Below are positions 21,468-27,737 of a DNA stretch of 27,737 nt, piece by piece (positions within the stretch are counted from its first letter, which is position 1; each line of letters opens with the position of its first letter). Made by a program: the position numbers and the translations under genes. The stretch spans positions 1 through 27,737 of the forward strand of contig JBHPHI010000014.1 in the NCBI GenBank assembly GCA_042569595.1. The letters run 5' to 3'. The DNA comes from JBHPHI01 sp042569595. GTDB taxonomy: Bacteria; Patescibacteriota; Microgenomatia; UBA1400; 2-01-FULL-45-11. The notes under the pieces were generated by a model. It did not search any database. It was given only the letters and a program-made list of their open reading frames with translations, and had not been told where the DNA came from.

Positions 21468-23075
21468 GACTTGCCAAACTGCTGTGACTGTAAGACCTGA
21501 GTCATTAATAGTTCCTGTGGTTTCAAATGGTAAATACCCAAGTTCTCTAGTTCGAATAGTTGAGGCAATGGGAGTAGAGTAGTTGTAGTTTTGGGTTGCT
21601 TTGTACTGATCACCTGAAACTACTTCACTTGCAGACTCATTCATAAGTGATGCACCGCCGGCTGTGGGAACTATGTAGCATTGAGTGTTTTGAACAACAC
21701 CGTTGACCTCTAAAGTGACATTAGTGTTCACTACTGTTGTTGAAATTCCAGCGTTTCTTACAGAAATAGTTCCAGTTATCCCTGAAGCATTTAGAGTAAT
21801 TAGTCCACCTGAATTATTGTAAAACACCTCGTTGCCAGTGGAGCCATCTGAAGTGGCATAACCTGTAAAAGAATGACCAATGAAGTCATAAGTGCCGGTG
21901 GTGTCAGCCTCAAAAGCATGATTGCTGCCATCGGAGACGAAAACGCAATTGGAAATTAGCTCAGGATCATCTGAGAGGACAGAGGCAGCGTCCGTCATAT
22001 TGTCGAAGGTTGAAGTGGAAATAGTAGCTCCAGACTGATCAACATTACCAGACTGAACAAAGGTGCTGCTGGTGACGGTAATCCCACTAGTAAAAACAAT
22101 ATCGTTGAAGCTTTGAAAAGACATGCCGTCTAGAGTAGCAGTTCCGCTGGTGCCTGTAGTTCCCCAGTCTGGTCTGGAATCTGCACTGGCCCCATCAGCT
22201 CCTTCCGAGCCTCTTCCTACCATAGTAACTGCAGACATATTAATAACTGAGCTGGCGTTTTGAAGGCCGATATCTACACCGCAAAATCCCGTATCAACGT
22301 AGTTGTCTGGAAACACCAAAACTTGATTTGAATCTGTAAAATCTGTTTCGGTTGATGATCCAATGGTTAAAACTCCCACCACATAAAAAATTCCATCTTT
22401 TTGGGTAACGATTCCGTAGCGATTGTTTTGTGTGCCCTCATCGTAATCTGCAAAATCTTGAAAAGTTCCATCAGGATCTGTGCTAGTTCCTCCGGTTAAT
22501 GTATGTCCGGTGCCGTTGGTAATATAATCGATGGCGTCCATGGCAACATTTTCCGATTTAGCTGTGGTTGTGGTCATGGTAGCCACCCACCCAACCCAGT
22601 TTATGGCTGCAGCAGATGGGGAGCCAGTGGTGTTGTCTGCATATCCAGATAAATTTGGATCAACTGCAGTAATGATCCAACTAGTTGTTGAGGGGTACTC
22701 TGGCGATGTCCCAGCTCCGTAGTATCTATAGTATTCATAGTAAGCACTCCTCCTACCTCCCGAACCAATTTCAATATTTGCACCTTGAGTAGCTGTAGTT
22801 TCTAATATACCCACCGTGGTAACAATTGTTTTTAAGATAAGGACTCTTTTTGTGCTAGTCATATTGACTGCAGAGTCTGGAACCCAACCTATGCCAAGCT
22901 CAGTGGCTTTGACTTTTTCTGACACAGAATAAGTGTTTTGATAGATAAAGTCTGGTTCTGAGGCGGCTGTCCCGCCCCCAGAGTCGTACCAATCTCCACC
23001 ATATGGAGTAGTTGGGTTTCTACTTTCTCCATCTGCCCACCTGGTACCATCAAAAGCAACTGCTACTACAGCCAT
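21198..23075 (-). CDS. Phage-like structural or fibre protein, 625 aa
   Basis: Starts MAVVAVAFDGTRWADGES. It has a Thr/Gly/Ser-rich beta-structure composition and many short repeat-like segments (SSVINMSAVTM, SNCVFVSDGSNHAFEAD) that suggest a beta helix, as in phage fibres and surface adhesins. The last 90 residues equal those of the gene at 18903-21104 apart from two substitutions (Val for Ile and Thr for Ala). The region just before (YLPFETTGTINDSG) is also similar in protein but diverged in DNA. It starts 7 nt after the YkgJ-type gene. No signal peptide or membrane helix. Probable remnant or captured part of a phage structural module. Confidence 0.6.
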   Translation of the reverse strand: MAVVAVAFDGTRWADGESRNPTTPYGGDWYDSGGGTAASEPDFIYQNTYSVSEKVKATELGIGWVPDSAVNMTSTKRVLILKTIVTTVGILETTATQGANIEIGSGGRRSAYYEYYRYYGAGTSPEYPSTTSWIITAVDPNLSGYADNTTGSPSAAAINWVGWVATMTTTTAKSENVAMDAIDYITNGTGHTLTGGTSTDPDGTFQDFADYDEGTQNNRYGIVTQKDGIFYVVGVLTIGSSTETDFTDSNQVLVFPDNYVDTGFCGVDIGLQNASSVINMSAVTMVGRGSEGADGASADSRPDWGTTGTSGTATLDGMSFQSFNDIVFTSGITVTSSTFVQSGNVDQSGATISTSTFDNMTDAASVLSDDPELISNCVFVSDGSNHAFEADTTGTYDFIGHSFTGYATSDGSTGNEVFYNNSGGLITLNASGITGTISVRNAGISTTVVNTNVTLEVNGVVQNTQCYIVPTAGGASLMNESASEVVSGDQYKATQNYNYSTPIASTIRTRELGYLPFETTGTINDSGLTVTAVWQVDPNFKFTVTGENIQFTNATSLITRTGNFTTDGWLAIMSQVTVEGSANNDGTYELSAVGTTTVTITGASLTDEGPVAGVTLTFTRRTPTW

Positions 23076-23082
23076 TTATTTT

Positions 23083-23589
23083 TCACTTAATAATTAATTT
23101 ATATTTATCTATACTTTTACTAAACTTGCCTAAAAAGTCACCCATTATTTGTGAAGATCTAGATTTTAGTTTCCCCTTTATTAAAACATAATCACCTTTA
23201 CCCTTTTTTAAATTATCATAGTCAACCACTATGGCGGGCAGGTCAATTTGGGAAGCAATATCTACAACAATGTTTTTTCCAGAGTAAAGATGAGCATTTT
23301 TTTTATAATCCATGACCATTATCCAGTTGCCTCCATTCATATTGTTTACACTAACCATAACCCCACTTTTATCTGGCCTGTCTTTTTTACTGCCAAAACC
23401 TTTGAGCCAAGAACACTCGAAGGTGGAGCACATATTGGGTCTTTCTTTTTTTCCAAAAACAGAGCATCCAAAACCATCAGTTTTTAATAGAGGGCAGGCA
23501 ACACAGGAAGGTTTTTTGAATTCTCCCTCTGTTACGTCTGCCACAATGCAGCAAACCTGACATTCTCCACACTGTCTTTTGTTGTTCAT
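23083..23589 (-). CDS. YkgJ-type cysteine-cluster protein
   Basis: 168 residues. The N-terminus CGECQVCCIV and later CVACPLL, GCSVFGKKERPNMCSTFECSW form the YkgJ-like pattern, thought to bind zinc or iron. The C-terminal half has no clear motif. Relatives occur in bacteria and, as far as I recall, beside structural genes in phage genomes, which fits its place at the head of this three-gene unit. Its function is unknown; metal binding or protein modification are possibilities. It is divergent from the LytR_C gene, with 137 bp between. Confidence 0.8.
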   Translation of the reverse strand: MNNKRQCGECQVCCIVADVTEGEFKKPSCVACPLLKTDGFGCSVFGKKERPNMCSTFECSWLKGFGSKKDRPDKSGVMVSVNNMNGGNWIMVMDYKKNAHLYSGKNIVVDIASQIDLPAIVVDYDNLKKGKGDYVLIKGKLKSRSSQIMGDFLGKFSKSIDKYKLIIK

Positions 23590-23726
23590 GTGAATTATTA
23601 ATTAATTATCTTATAGCAAGCTTATTATAAATGATTGTGTTGATATAAATACGGTAAATATTTCACTTTTGTCCTCAAGGATATATTGAGTTAAGATATT
23701 AATGAGAAGTTAATTAGATAGGTTTT

Positions 23727-24512
23727 ATGCCTGACAAAAAAAAGAAAGAAAAACCAGAAGAAAAAACTCCTACAATTGTTGAGGTTTATGGGGATGATAT
23801 GAAGGATGTTAAGCCGAAGAAAGAAGAAGGCACAGGCAAAGAAAAGAAAGGGGAACTGAAGAAAACTGAAGAGGTGGTTGAAGAAAAAGAAAAAGAATCA
23901 GAAGAGATTGCTGAAAAGAAAGAGAAAGAAGAAGTGGATGAGATGGGGTCGATGAAAGTAGAGGTGTTGGATGAGAAAAATATTGAGGAAGAGAAAAAAA
24001 ACAAAGAGGATGAAGAGGCGTTTGAGGAGGAAATAGGCCACCAAAAAAAAGCTACTAGGAGTATTTTCGGGGTAGGGATAATAATATTTTTGACAATTTT
24101 TGGCTTAACAGGGTGGGCGTTTTATTTAAAAACCCTATGGATGCCTGGAGAGATTGTGACAGAAGTGTTGATGGAGGAAAAAAATGAGTCTGAGTCTGTT
24201 GCAACACCGACTCCAGCACCCACGCCAGAGCCACTTTCTCGCGAGGAAATAAAGCTTGAAATACTAAATGGATCTGGAGTGACTGGATTGGCTGGAAAAA
24301 ATAAAACAATATTTGAAGACTTAGGATATGTTGTGGAGAGTGTGGGAAATGCCGATTCAGTAAAAGAAACAGAGTTGTATATAAAAGAAGATTTGGAAGA
24401 AAAACTTGAATATTTATTGATTGATTTTAAAGATACTTTTGGAGAGGCCAGTGTTTCTGGATATTTAGATGATGACAGTGAAGTTGCTGCTCAGATTATT
24501 TTAGGGGAGTAG
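23727..24512 (+). CDS. LytR_C-domain membrane protein with long acidic/basic N-terminus
   Basis: 261 residues. The first 110 are almost all Lys and Glu, probably a charged coiled or disordered cytoplasmic segment. One membrane helix follows at about 112-134 (SIFGVGIIIFLTIFGLTGW), then a Pro/Thr linker and a LytR_C domain at about 173-261 (IKLEILNGSGVTGLAGK ... GYVVESVGNAD). LytR_C domains lie outside the membrane and occur with cell-wall polymer ligases, but here the catalytic LytR-Cps2A-Psr domain is missing. It probably acts at the cell wall. It lies 6 nt before the methyltransferase gene. Confidence 0.85.
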   Translation: MPDKKKKEKPEEKTPTIVEVYGDDMKDVKPKKEEGTGKEKKGELKKTEEVVEEKEKESEEIAEKKEKEEVDEMGSMKVEVLDEKNIEEEKKNKEDEEAFEEEIGHQKKATRSIFGVGIIIFLTIFGLTGWAFYLKTLWMPGEIVTEVLMEEKNESESVATPTPAPTPEPLSREEIKLEILNGSGVTGLAGKNKTIFEDLGYVVESVGNADSVKETELYIKEDLEEKLEYLLIDFKDTFGEASVSGYLDDDSEVAAQIILGE

Positions 24513-24518
24513 GGGCTG

Positions 24519-25214
24519 ATGGATTCAGCACGCTTGCGAAAATTTCAGGTCTGGTTTGAAAACTCTAAAGAATATCATCACTTGAAGCGAGAAATATTTG
24601 GCGAAGATGTTTATTATGTGGAATTGTCTAAAAAAGATCCAGTAATTATTGATGTGGGTGCTCATATTGGTTTGGCAACAATGTATTTTAAGATGTTGTA
24701 CCCTAAGGCTAAGATGACTGCATTGGAGCCAAATCCCAATAATTTTAATCTTTTGAAAAAGAATTTGTTTGAAAACAGAATGGAAGATGTAATTGTCTTG
24801 CCCGTAGCTGTGGGGAATGAGGAGGGAGAAAGGGAGTTTTTTGTGGATAGTAGTGGAGAAAAATGGTTTTCTTCTGGGTCGTTTTCTGAGAAGTCATGGA
24901 ATGAAGGGCAAAATAACAATAAAATTTTTGTAAAAGTGGTACGTTTGTCTGAGTTGATCAATGATCCCGTTGATTTGATAAAAATTGATATTGAAGGTGC
25001 CGAGAAAGAAGTTTTGTTTGAGATCGAACATAAACTAAATAAAGTAGGAATGATTTTGTTTGAATACCATCCAAAAAGAAGAGAGGGAGCTGAAGGAATA
25101 GAAAACTTGTTTGAGCGAAATGGCTTTAAATTAAATTTTTATAAATATGGAAGAAATGTTGATTGGAGAAAAGCTAAAGGATTGTTAATGGGAGAAGCTA
25201 TCAACCAAAGGTAA
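24519..25214 (+). CDS. FkbM-family SAM-dependent methyltransferase
   Basis: 231 residues. The SAM-binding motif is VIIDVGAHIGLATMYF; the acidic residue that holds the ribose is in ALEPNPNN. VDLIKIDIEGAEKEVL is the characteristic FkbM block. The family methylates hydroxyl groups of sugars, glycans and secondary metabolites. Next to a LytR_C protein it may modify a surface polysaccharide (inference). Its last 14 nt overlap the end of dipZ. Confidence 0.9.
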   Translation: MDSARLRKFQVWFENSKEYHHLKREIFGEDVYYVELSKKDPVIIDVGAHIGLATMYFKMLYPKAKMTALEPNPNNFNLLKKNLFENRMEDVIVLPVAVGNEEGEREFFVDSSGEKWFSSGSFSEKSWNEGQNNNKIFVKVVRLSELINDPVDLIKIDIEGAEKEVLFEIEHKLNKVGMILFEYHPKRREGAEGIENLFERNGFKLNFYKYGRNVDWRKAKGLLMGEAINQR

Positions 25215-26892
25215 ATGCATATACTTCTATGCCTTCGTCTAAAAACTCGATAGTTAAAGTGTGTTTGGCAGGATCCATGTCTTTGACCAGATTATAAAGC
25301 CGGTCTTTTTGGATGGTGACAATACCCTCCATTACGTCAGTTCCACTAATGTTTTTATTTATAGTTTGTTCGTCAATATAGATTTTAACTTTAGTTTCTT
25401 CATCTGACCGCATCACTAAGTGAACGTCTTTACTAAAAAACTTTAGATGAAGTTTTGATTCTTTGGACGGAGAGGCATGTTTGTATTGAATATTCCATTT
25501 TCCTTCGAAGGCTATTTGATTAAGCTTTAGTGGTTTTGGGGTGTATGATTGCTCACTATCTTTTTTTATAGACTCTTCTACATTGGTGTTGGTAAGCCTC
25601 CAGTATCCTAAATAAGTCTCTGGGGTTTTAGTTTGGTGGACAAACTCATCAAGCCTAGTAAGCTCTTGATTGATGTCACTTCCAGATTCTTCTAAAAGCT
25701 CTTGGATCATGTTTTCAGTTTCGTTGTATTTTCCTTCACCAAAATGGGTATAACGAACTGTTCCGTTTTTATCTATTAAATACTTAGCTGGCCAGTAGCG
25801 GTTGTTGTAGCTTTTCCAAATGTTAAAGTCATTGTCTTGAACAACTGGATATTCAATATTGAAGTCTTTTAGAGCTTCAATAACGTTTTGGGTGTCTTTT
25901 TCAAATTCAAATTCTGGAGAATGAACCCCAACAATTATCAAGCCCTCGTCTTTATATTTTTCATGCCACGAGGTGAGGTAAGGTAGGGTCCGGATGCAAT
26001 TGATGCAAGAGTAAGTCCAGAAATCAACCAACACAACACTACCCCTAAGTTCTTCTAAAACTAATGGATTTGAATTGATCCAATTATTTCCACCCTCAAA
26101 TCCTGGAGCTTTTTTTTGAAAGATTTTTTTTGGAGAAGAAGCTTCTTGATTTTTAAGCTTATCAAGTTCCTGCTGAACTATTTGATTATCCTCAATAGAG
26201 GTGAGGCCGACGCCGTAGTTGGGAAATTTTTCTAAAATGAAAGCTTGAAATTTTCGATCATAATTTTGGTGAATGGCAATAGCTGTTAAGATCATAAAAA
26301 CTCCAAATAGTTTTTGAATTTTCTCAGTGTTTTGAAGAATCCATGGGTTTTTATTTAGAAGATTTCTTCCTCCGTATGTGATGGCTAGCATGGGTATGGC
26401 AGTACCAACAGAGTAAGCAAGGGTAATAAATAGAGTGGCAAAACCAACCTGGCTGGTGGCAGCTAAAGTAATGACTGATGCAAGGATGGGGCCAACGCAA
26501 GGTGCCCACACCAAACCAAGGCTGAGGCCAATTAATATGCCTCCACTAAAACCATTTTTGTTTGCGGTGTTTTGTTTTGAAGAAAGCTTGCTTAATAGCT
26601 TTTCAAGAAATGCTTGGGTTTGTGGAAAAAGAAGAGTGACTCCGAAGGCTAATATAACGAATACGGAAATATTTCTAAGTGAGTCTGCTGAAATTCCAGT
26701 AGACTTGACGATGGTGGATAAAAGCAGGGTGAAGAAAGTAAAACTTAAGACAAATCCGGTAATTATTCCAAACGGCCTTTTTTTTCCACCAGTTAGTGAT
26801 CCAGAAAGAACTATGGGAAGCACAGGCAAAATACAAGGGGATAATACAGTAACTAAGCCCCCCAGAAAAGCAAACAATATTAATATAATCAT
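25201..26892 (-). CDS. dipZ: DipZ: CcdA membrane domain, thioredoxin-like domain and C-terminal beta domain
   Basis: 563 residues in three parts. Residues 1-210 are a CcdA/DsbD-like membrane domain, with its redox pair in LSPCILP (Cys20) and WAPCVGP (Cys132). Residues about 255-400 are a TlpA-like thioredoxin domain with YSCINCIRT (Cys296, Cys299). The last 130 residues are the beta-sandwich domain typical of DipZ. It carries reducing power from the cytoplasm to extracytoplasmic thiols. It starts 1 nt after the thioredoxin gene, so the two are coupled. Length and domain order fit the family. Confidence 0.92.
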   Translation of the reverse strand: MIILILFAFLGGLVTVLSPCILPVLPIVLSGSLTGGKKRPFGIITGFVLSFTFFTLLLSTIVKSTGISADSLRNISVFVILAFGVTLLFPQTQAFLEKLLSKLSSKQNTANKNGFSGGILIGLSLGLVWAPCVGPILASVITLAATSQVGFATLFITLAYSVGTAIPMLAITYGGRNLLNKNPWILQNTEKIQKLFGVFMILTAIAIHQNYDRKFQAFILEKFPNYGVGLTSIEDNQIVQQELDKLKNQEASSPKKIFQKKAPGFEGGNNWINSNPLVLEELRGSVVLVDFWTYSCINCIRTLPYLTSWHEKYKDEGLIIVGVHSPEFEFEKDTQNVIEALKDFNIEYPVVQDNDFNIWKSYNNRYWPAKYLIDKNGTVRYTHFGEGKYNETENMIQELLEESGSDINQELTRLDEFVHQTKTPETYLGYWRLTNTNVEESIKKDSEQSYTPKPLKLNQIAFEGKWNIQYKHASPSKESKLHLKFFSKDVHLVMRSDEETKVKIYIDEQTINKNISGTDVMEGIVTIQKDRLYNLVKDMDPAKHTLTIEFLDEGIEVYAFTFG

Positions 26893-26893
26893 G

Positions 26894-27364
26894 CTAGATT
26901 AAGTTTTCGAGTATTTCTTTAGTATTTCCACCCGTCCATTTTGTAATTTGATTTCCATCTTCATCTACTTGAACAAAGGTGTGTTGGTAGGTGATGTCAT
27001 GTTTTTGTTTTAGGTCTTTTTCAGTATCGTAATTTGTTTTAAATACAACAACATCTTCTGGAATTTTATTTAGATTGCTAGTGATGTCTTTGTCGGCAAC
27101 CTTGCATGTTGGACACCATGATGCGTGAAAGAAAAGAATCCTTCTTTTGTCTTGATTTTTATCAAAATCTTCTTTTGAAAAGCTTTTGTACTTTGTGTCT
27201 ACTGAATCTTCTTCTTTGTCTACATTGTTATTGTTAACAACTTCTTGTTGTTGGTTAGTGGGGGTAGGTGGAGTATTTGTGTTTTGGTTTTCTTTTGGTT
27301 TTAAAAAGAACCAGCCTCCGGCTAAAAAAACAATTAATAATAGTGTAAAGTGTTTTGAGTTCAT
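26894..27364 (-). CDS. Membrane-anchored thioredoxin-like protein
   Basis: 156 residues. An N-terminal membrane helix (about 5-21, FTLLLIVFLAGGWFFL) is followed by an Asn/Gln/Pro-rich linker, then a thioredoxin fold from about 58. The active site is FFHASWCPTCKVAD (Cys84, Cys87). It lies outside the membrane, where DipZ probably keeps it reduced or where it replaces the DipZ thioredoxin domain. Its ATG overlaps the XRE regulator stop as ATGA, so its expression depends on that operon. Confidence 0.88.
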   Translation of the reverse strand: MNSKHFTLLLIVFLAGGWFFLKPKENQNTNTPPTPTNQQQEVVNNNNVDKEEDSVDTKYKSFSKEDFDKNQDKRRILFFHASWCPTCKVADKDITSNLNKIPEDVVVFKTNYDTEKDLKQKHDITYQHTFVQVDEDGNQITKWTGGNTKEILENLI

Positions 27365-27561
27365 AGTTTGAATAAATCCTCTACTTTATATTTTAATATT
27401 TTTGCAATTTTAAGAGCTAAGGCTATGGAGGGGGTGTAGTTTCCCTTCTCAAGAGAAATGATGGTTTGTCGGCTGACGCCGATTTTTTTTGCAAGAGTTA
27501 GTTGAGAGTATCCGCGATTTGTGCGAACCTTTCTAACACAATTACTTACCATGTGCTTCAT
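27361..27561 (-). CDS. XRE-family helix-turn-helix regulator
   Basis: 66 residues, little more than the DNA-binding domain: VRKVRTNRGYSQLTLAKKIGVSRQTIISLEKG is the Cro/CI-type helix-turn-helix, and YTPSIALALKIAKILKYKVEDLF is the rest of the fold. First gene of the operon with thioredoxin and dipZ. Its promoter contains a perfect palindrome that it may bind itself. Small proteins of this type are often autorepressors. There is no sensing domain or conserved redox cysteine (one Cys at residue 8), so the signal is unknown. An ATG at 27552 is an alternative start. Confidence 0.88.
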   Translation of the reverse strand: MKHMVSNCVRKVRTNRGYSQLTLAKKIGVSRQTIISLEKGNYTPSIALALKIAKILKYKVEDLFKL

Positions 27562-27568
27562 AATGATG

Positions 27569-27598
27569 AGTGTAAAGCAGACTTTACACAGGTGTCAA
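27569..27598 (-). promoter_or_regulatory. Promoter of the XRE-thioredoxin-dipZ operon, leaderless type
   Basis: On the minus strand: -35 TTGACA (27598-27593), 18-nt spacer, -10 TACACT (27574-27569), 7 nt to the ATG at 27561. The operator palindrome fills most of the spacer and part of the -10. Confidence 0.65.
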
Positions 27599-27611
27599 GT
27601 TTGCTTTACAC
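27570..27611. promoter_or_regulatory. Probable XRE operator: three GTGTAAAG half-sites
   Basis: GTGTAAAG (27570-27577), 4 nt, CTTTACAC (27582-27589) form a perfect palindrome. A third half-site CTTTACAC lies at 27604-27611, 22 bp (about two helix turns) from the second. The first pair covers the XRE promoter and the third overlaps the -35 of the superoxide dismutase promoter. Confidence 0.7.
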
Positions 27612-27629
27612 GGTGAATGAAGATATGAT
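27601..27629 (+). promoter_or_regulatory. Promoter of the superoxide dismutase gene
   Basis: -35 TTGCTT (27601-27606), 17-nt spacer, -10 TATGAT (27624-27629). The leader of about 26 nt carries AGGAGGGG (27648-27655), 6 nt before the ATG at 27662, the strongest ribosome binding site in the window. Confidence 0.65.
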
Positions 27630-27661
27630 GGCTAATACATAAGTATCAGGAGGGGAATATT

Positions 27662-27737
27662 ATGAAATTTAAATTACCAGAATTAGGTTATGGTTATTCA
27701 GACTTGGCTCCAATTATAGATGCATGCTCCCAAACAT
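27662..27737 (+). CDS. Superoxide dismutase (Fe/Mn type), N-terminal part only
   Basis: Only 25 residues are visible before the window ends: MKFKLPELGYGYSDLAPIID and on. This matches the start of the Fe/Mn family (usually F-LPPLPYAYDALEP-IDA), which removes superoxide. The metal ligands lie beyond the window. The gene is divergent from the XRE operon. Placing it beside thiol-redox genes, with a shared operator, suggests an oxidative-stress unit. Confidence 0.75.
   Translation, partial: MKFKLPELGYGYSDLAPIIDACSQT

Noticed and set aside
19070..21613. Two similar short minus-strand frames (19070-19327 and 21365-21613) with the same C-terminal peptide
   Set aside because: They are alternative-frame shadows of the 273-bp duplicated block.
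22617..22624. GGGGAGCC resembling the cassette-boundary repeat
   Set aside because: Only eight bases match, inside a coding region, with none of the CATCTAAGAC part.
1..27737. Recoded TGA (Gly), as in SR1 and Gracilibacteria
   Set aside because: TGA ends several genes at the right place (6697-6699, 27361-27363), and the proteins are full length without it.

Overview
The window is AT-rich, uses the standard code (TGA is a normal stop, for example at 6697-6699), and is very compact. The mix of genes suggests a Candidate Phyla Radiation (Patescibacteria) bacterium, perhaps Microgenomates- or WWE3-like. That mix includes a DUF5679 zinc-ribbon protein, a LytR_C membrane protein, a DUF4342 protein, DipZ, a group 3-like NiFe hydrogenase with a very short small subunit, a 2-oxoacid:ferredoxin oxidoreductase and a fused ADP-forming acyl-CoA synthetase. 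The phylum call is an inference from gene content; there is no rRNA or marker-gene phylogeny here.

Layout. (1) 1-4.6 kb is an accessory region of small genes in both orientations. Three share the same N-terminus and membrane anchor but have different outer domains. The modules are separated by seven copies of one short repeat, all in the same direction, often next to terminator hairpins; this looks like a cassette array. The first 43 bases of the window are an exact copy of part of the hydrogenase small-subunit gene at 7820-7862, so the left edge is a junction of some kind. (2) 4.7-7.1 kb holds a cold-shock protein and then a tight operon of nickel permease, ferritin, a small membrane protein, a DUF4342 protein and a HEAT-repeat protein. 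(3) 7.1-10.3 kb is the hydrogenase locus: hypC, small subunit, large subunit, M52 maturation protease and a DUF6390-like protein. (4) 10.3-18.9 kb holds an EamA transporter, a ferredoxin, the oxidoreductase (two subunits), an FNR-like flavoprotein, a flavodoxin, a type II NADH dehydrogenase and the acyl-CoA synthetase. (5) 18.9-23.6 kb is a three-gene phage-like module; two of its genes end in an almost identical 273-bp block. (6) 23.7-27.7 kb holds a LytR_C protein, an FkbM methyltransferase, an XRE regulator-thioredoxin-DipZ operon, and the start of a superoxide dismutase gene.

How the genes work together (inference). The oxidoreductase would turn 2-oxoacids into acyl-CoA and reduced ferredoxin. 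The synthetase would turn acyl-CoA into acid plus ATP. The FNR-like protein, ferredoxin and flavodoxin would move electrons to or from NAD(P)H, and the soluble hydrogenase would dispose of them as H2 or take them up. Nickel permease, HypC and the protease support hydrogenase maturation; HypA, B, D, E and F are not in the window. Ferritin, DipZ, thioredoxin and superoxide dismutase indicate exposure to oxygen or oxidative stress.

Regulatory style. At about a dozen genes a sigma70-type -10 box, often an extended TGn form, lies only 6-9 bases before the chosen ATG, which points to common leaderless mRNAs. All five convergent gene pairs between 5 and 27.7 kb overlap at their 3' ends. I saw no tRNA, rRNA, CRISPR array or transposase, and no gene-free stretch longer than about 260 bases.
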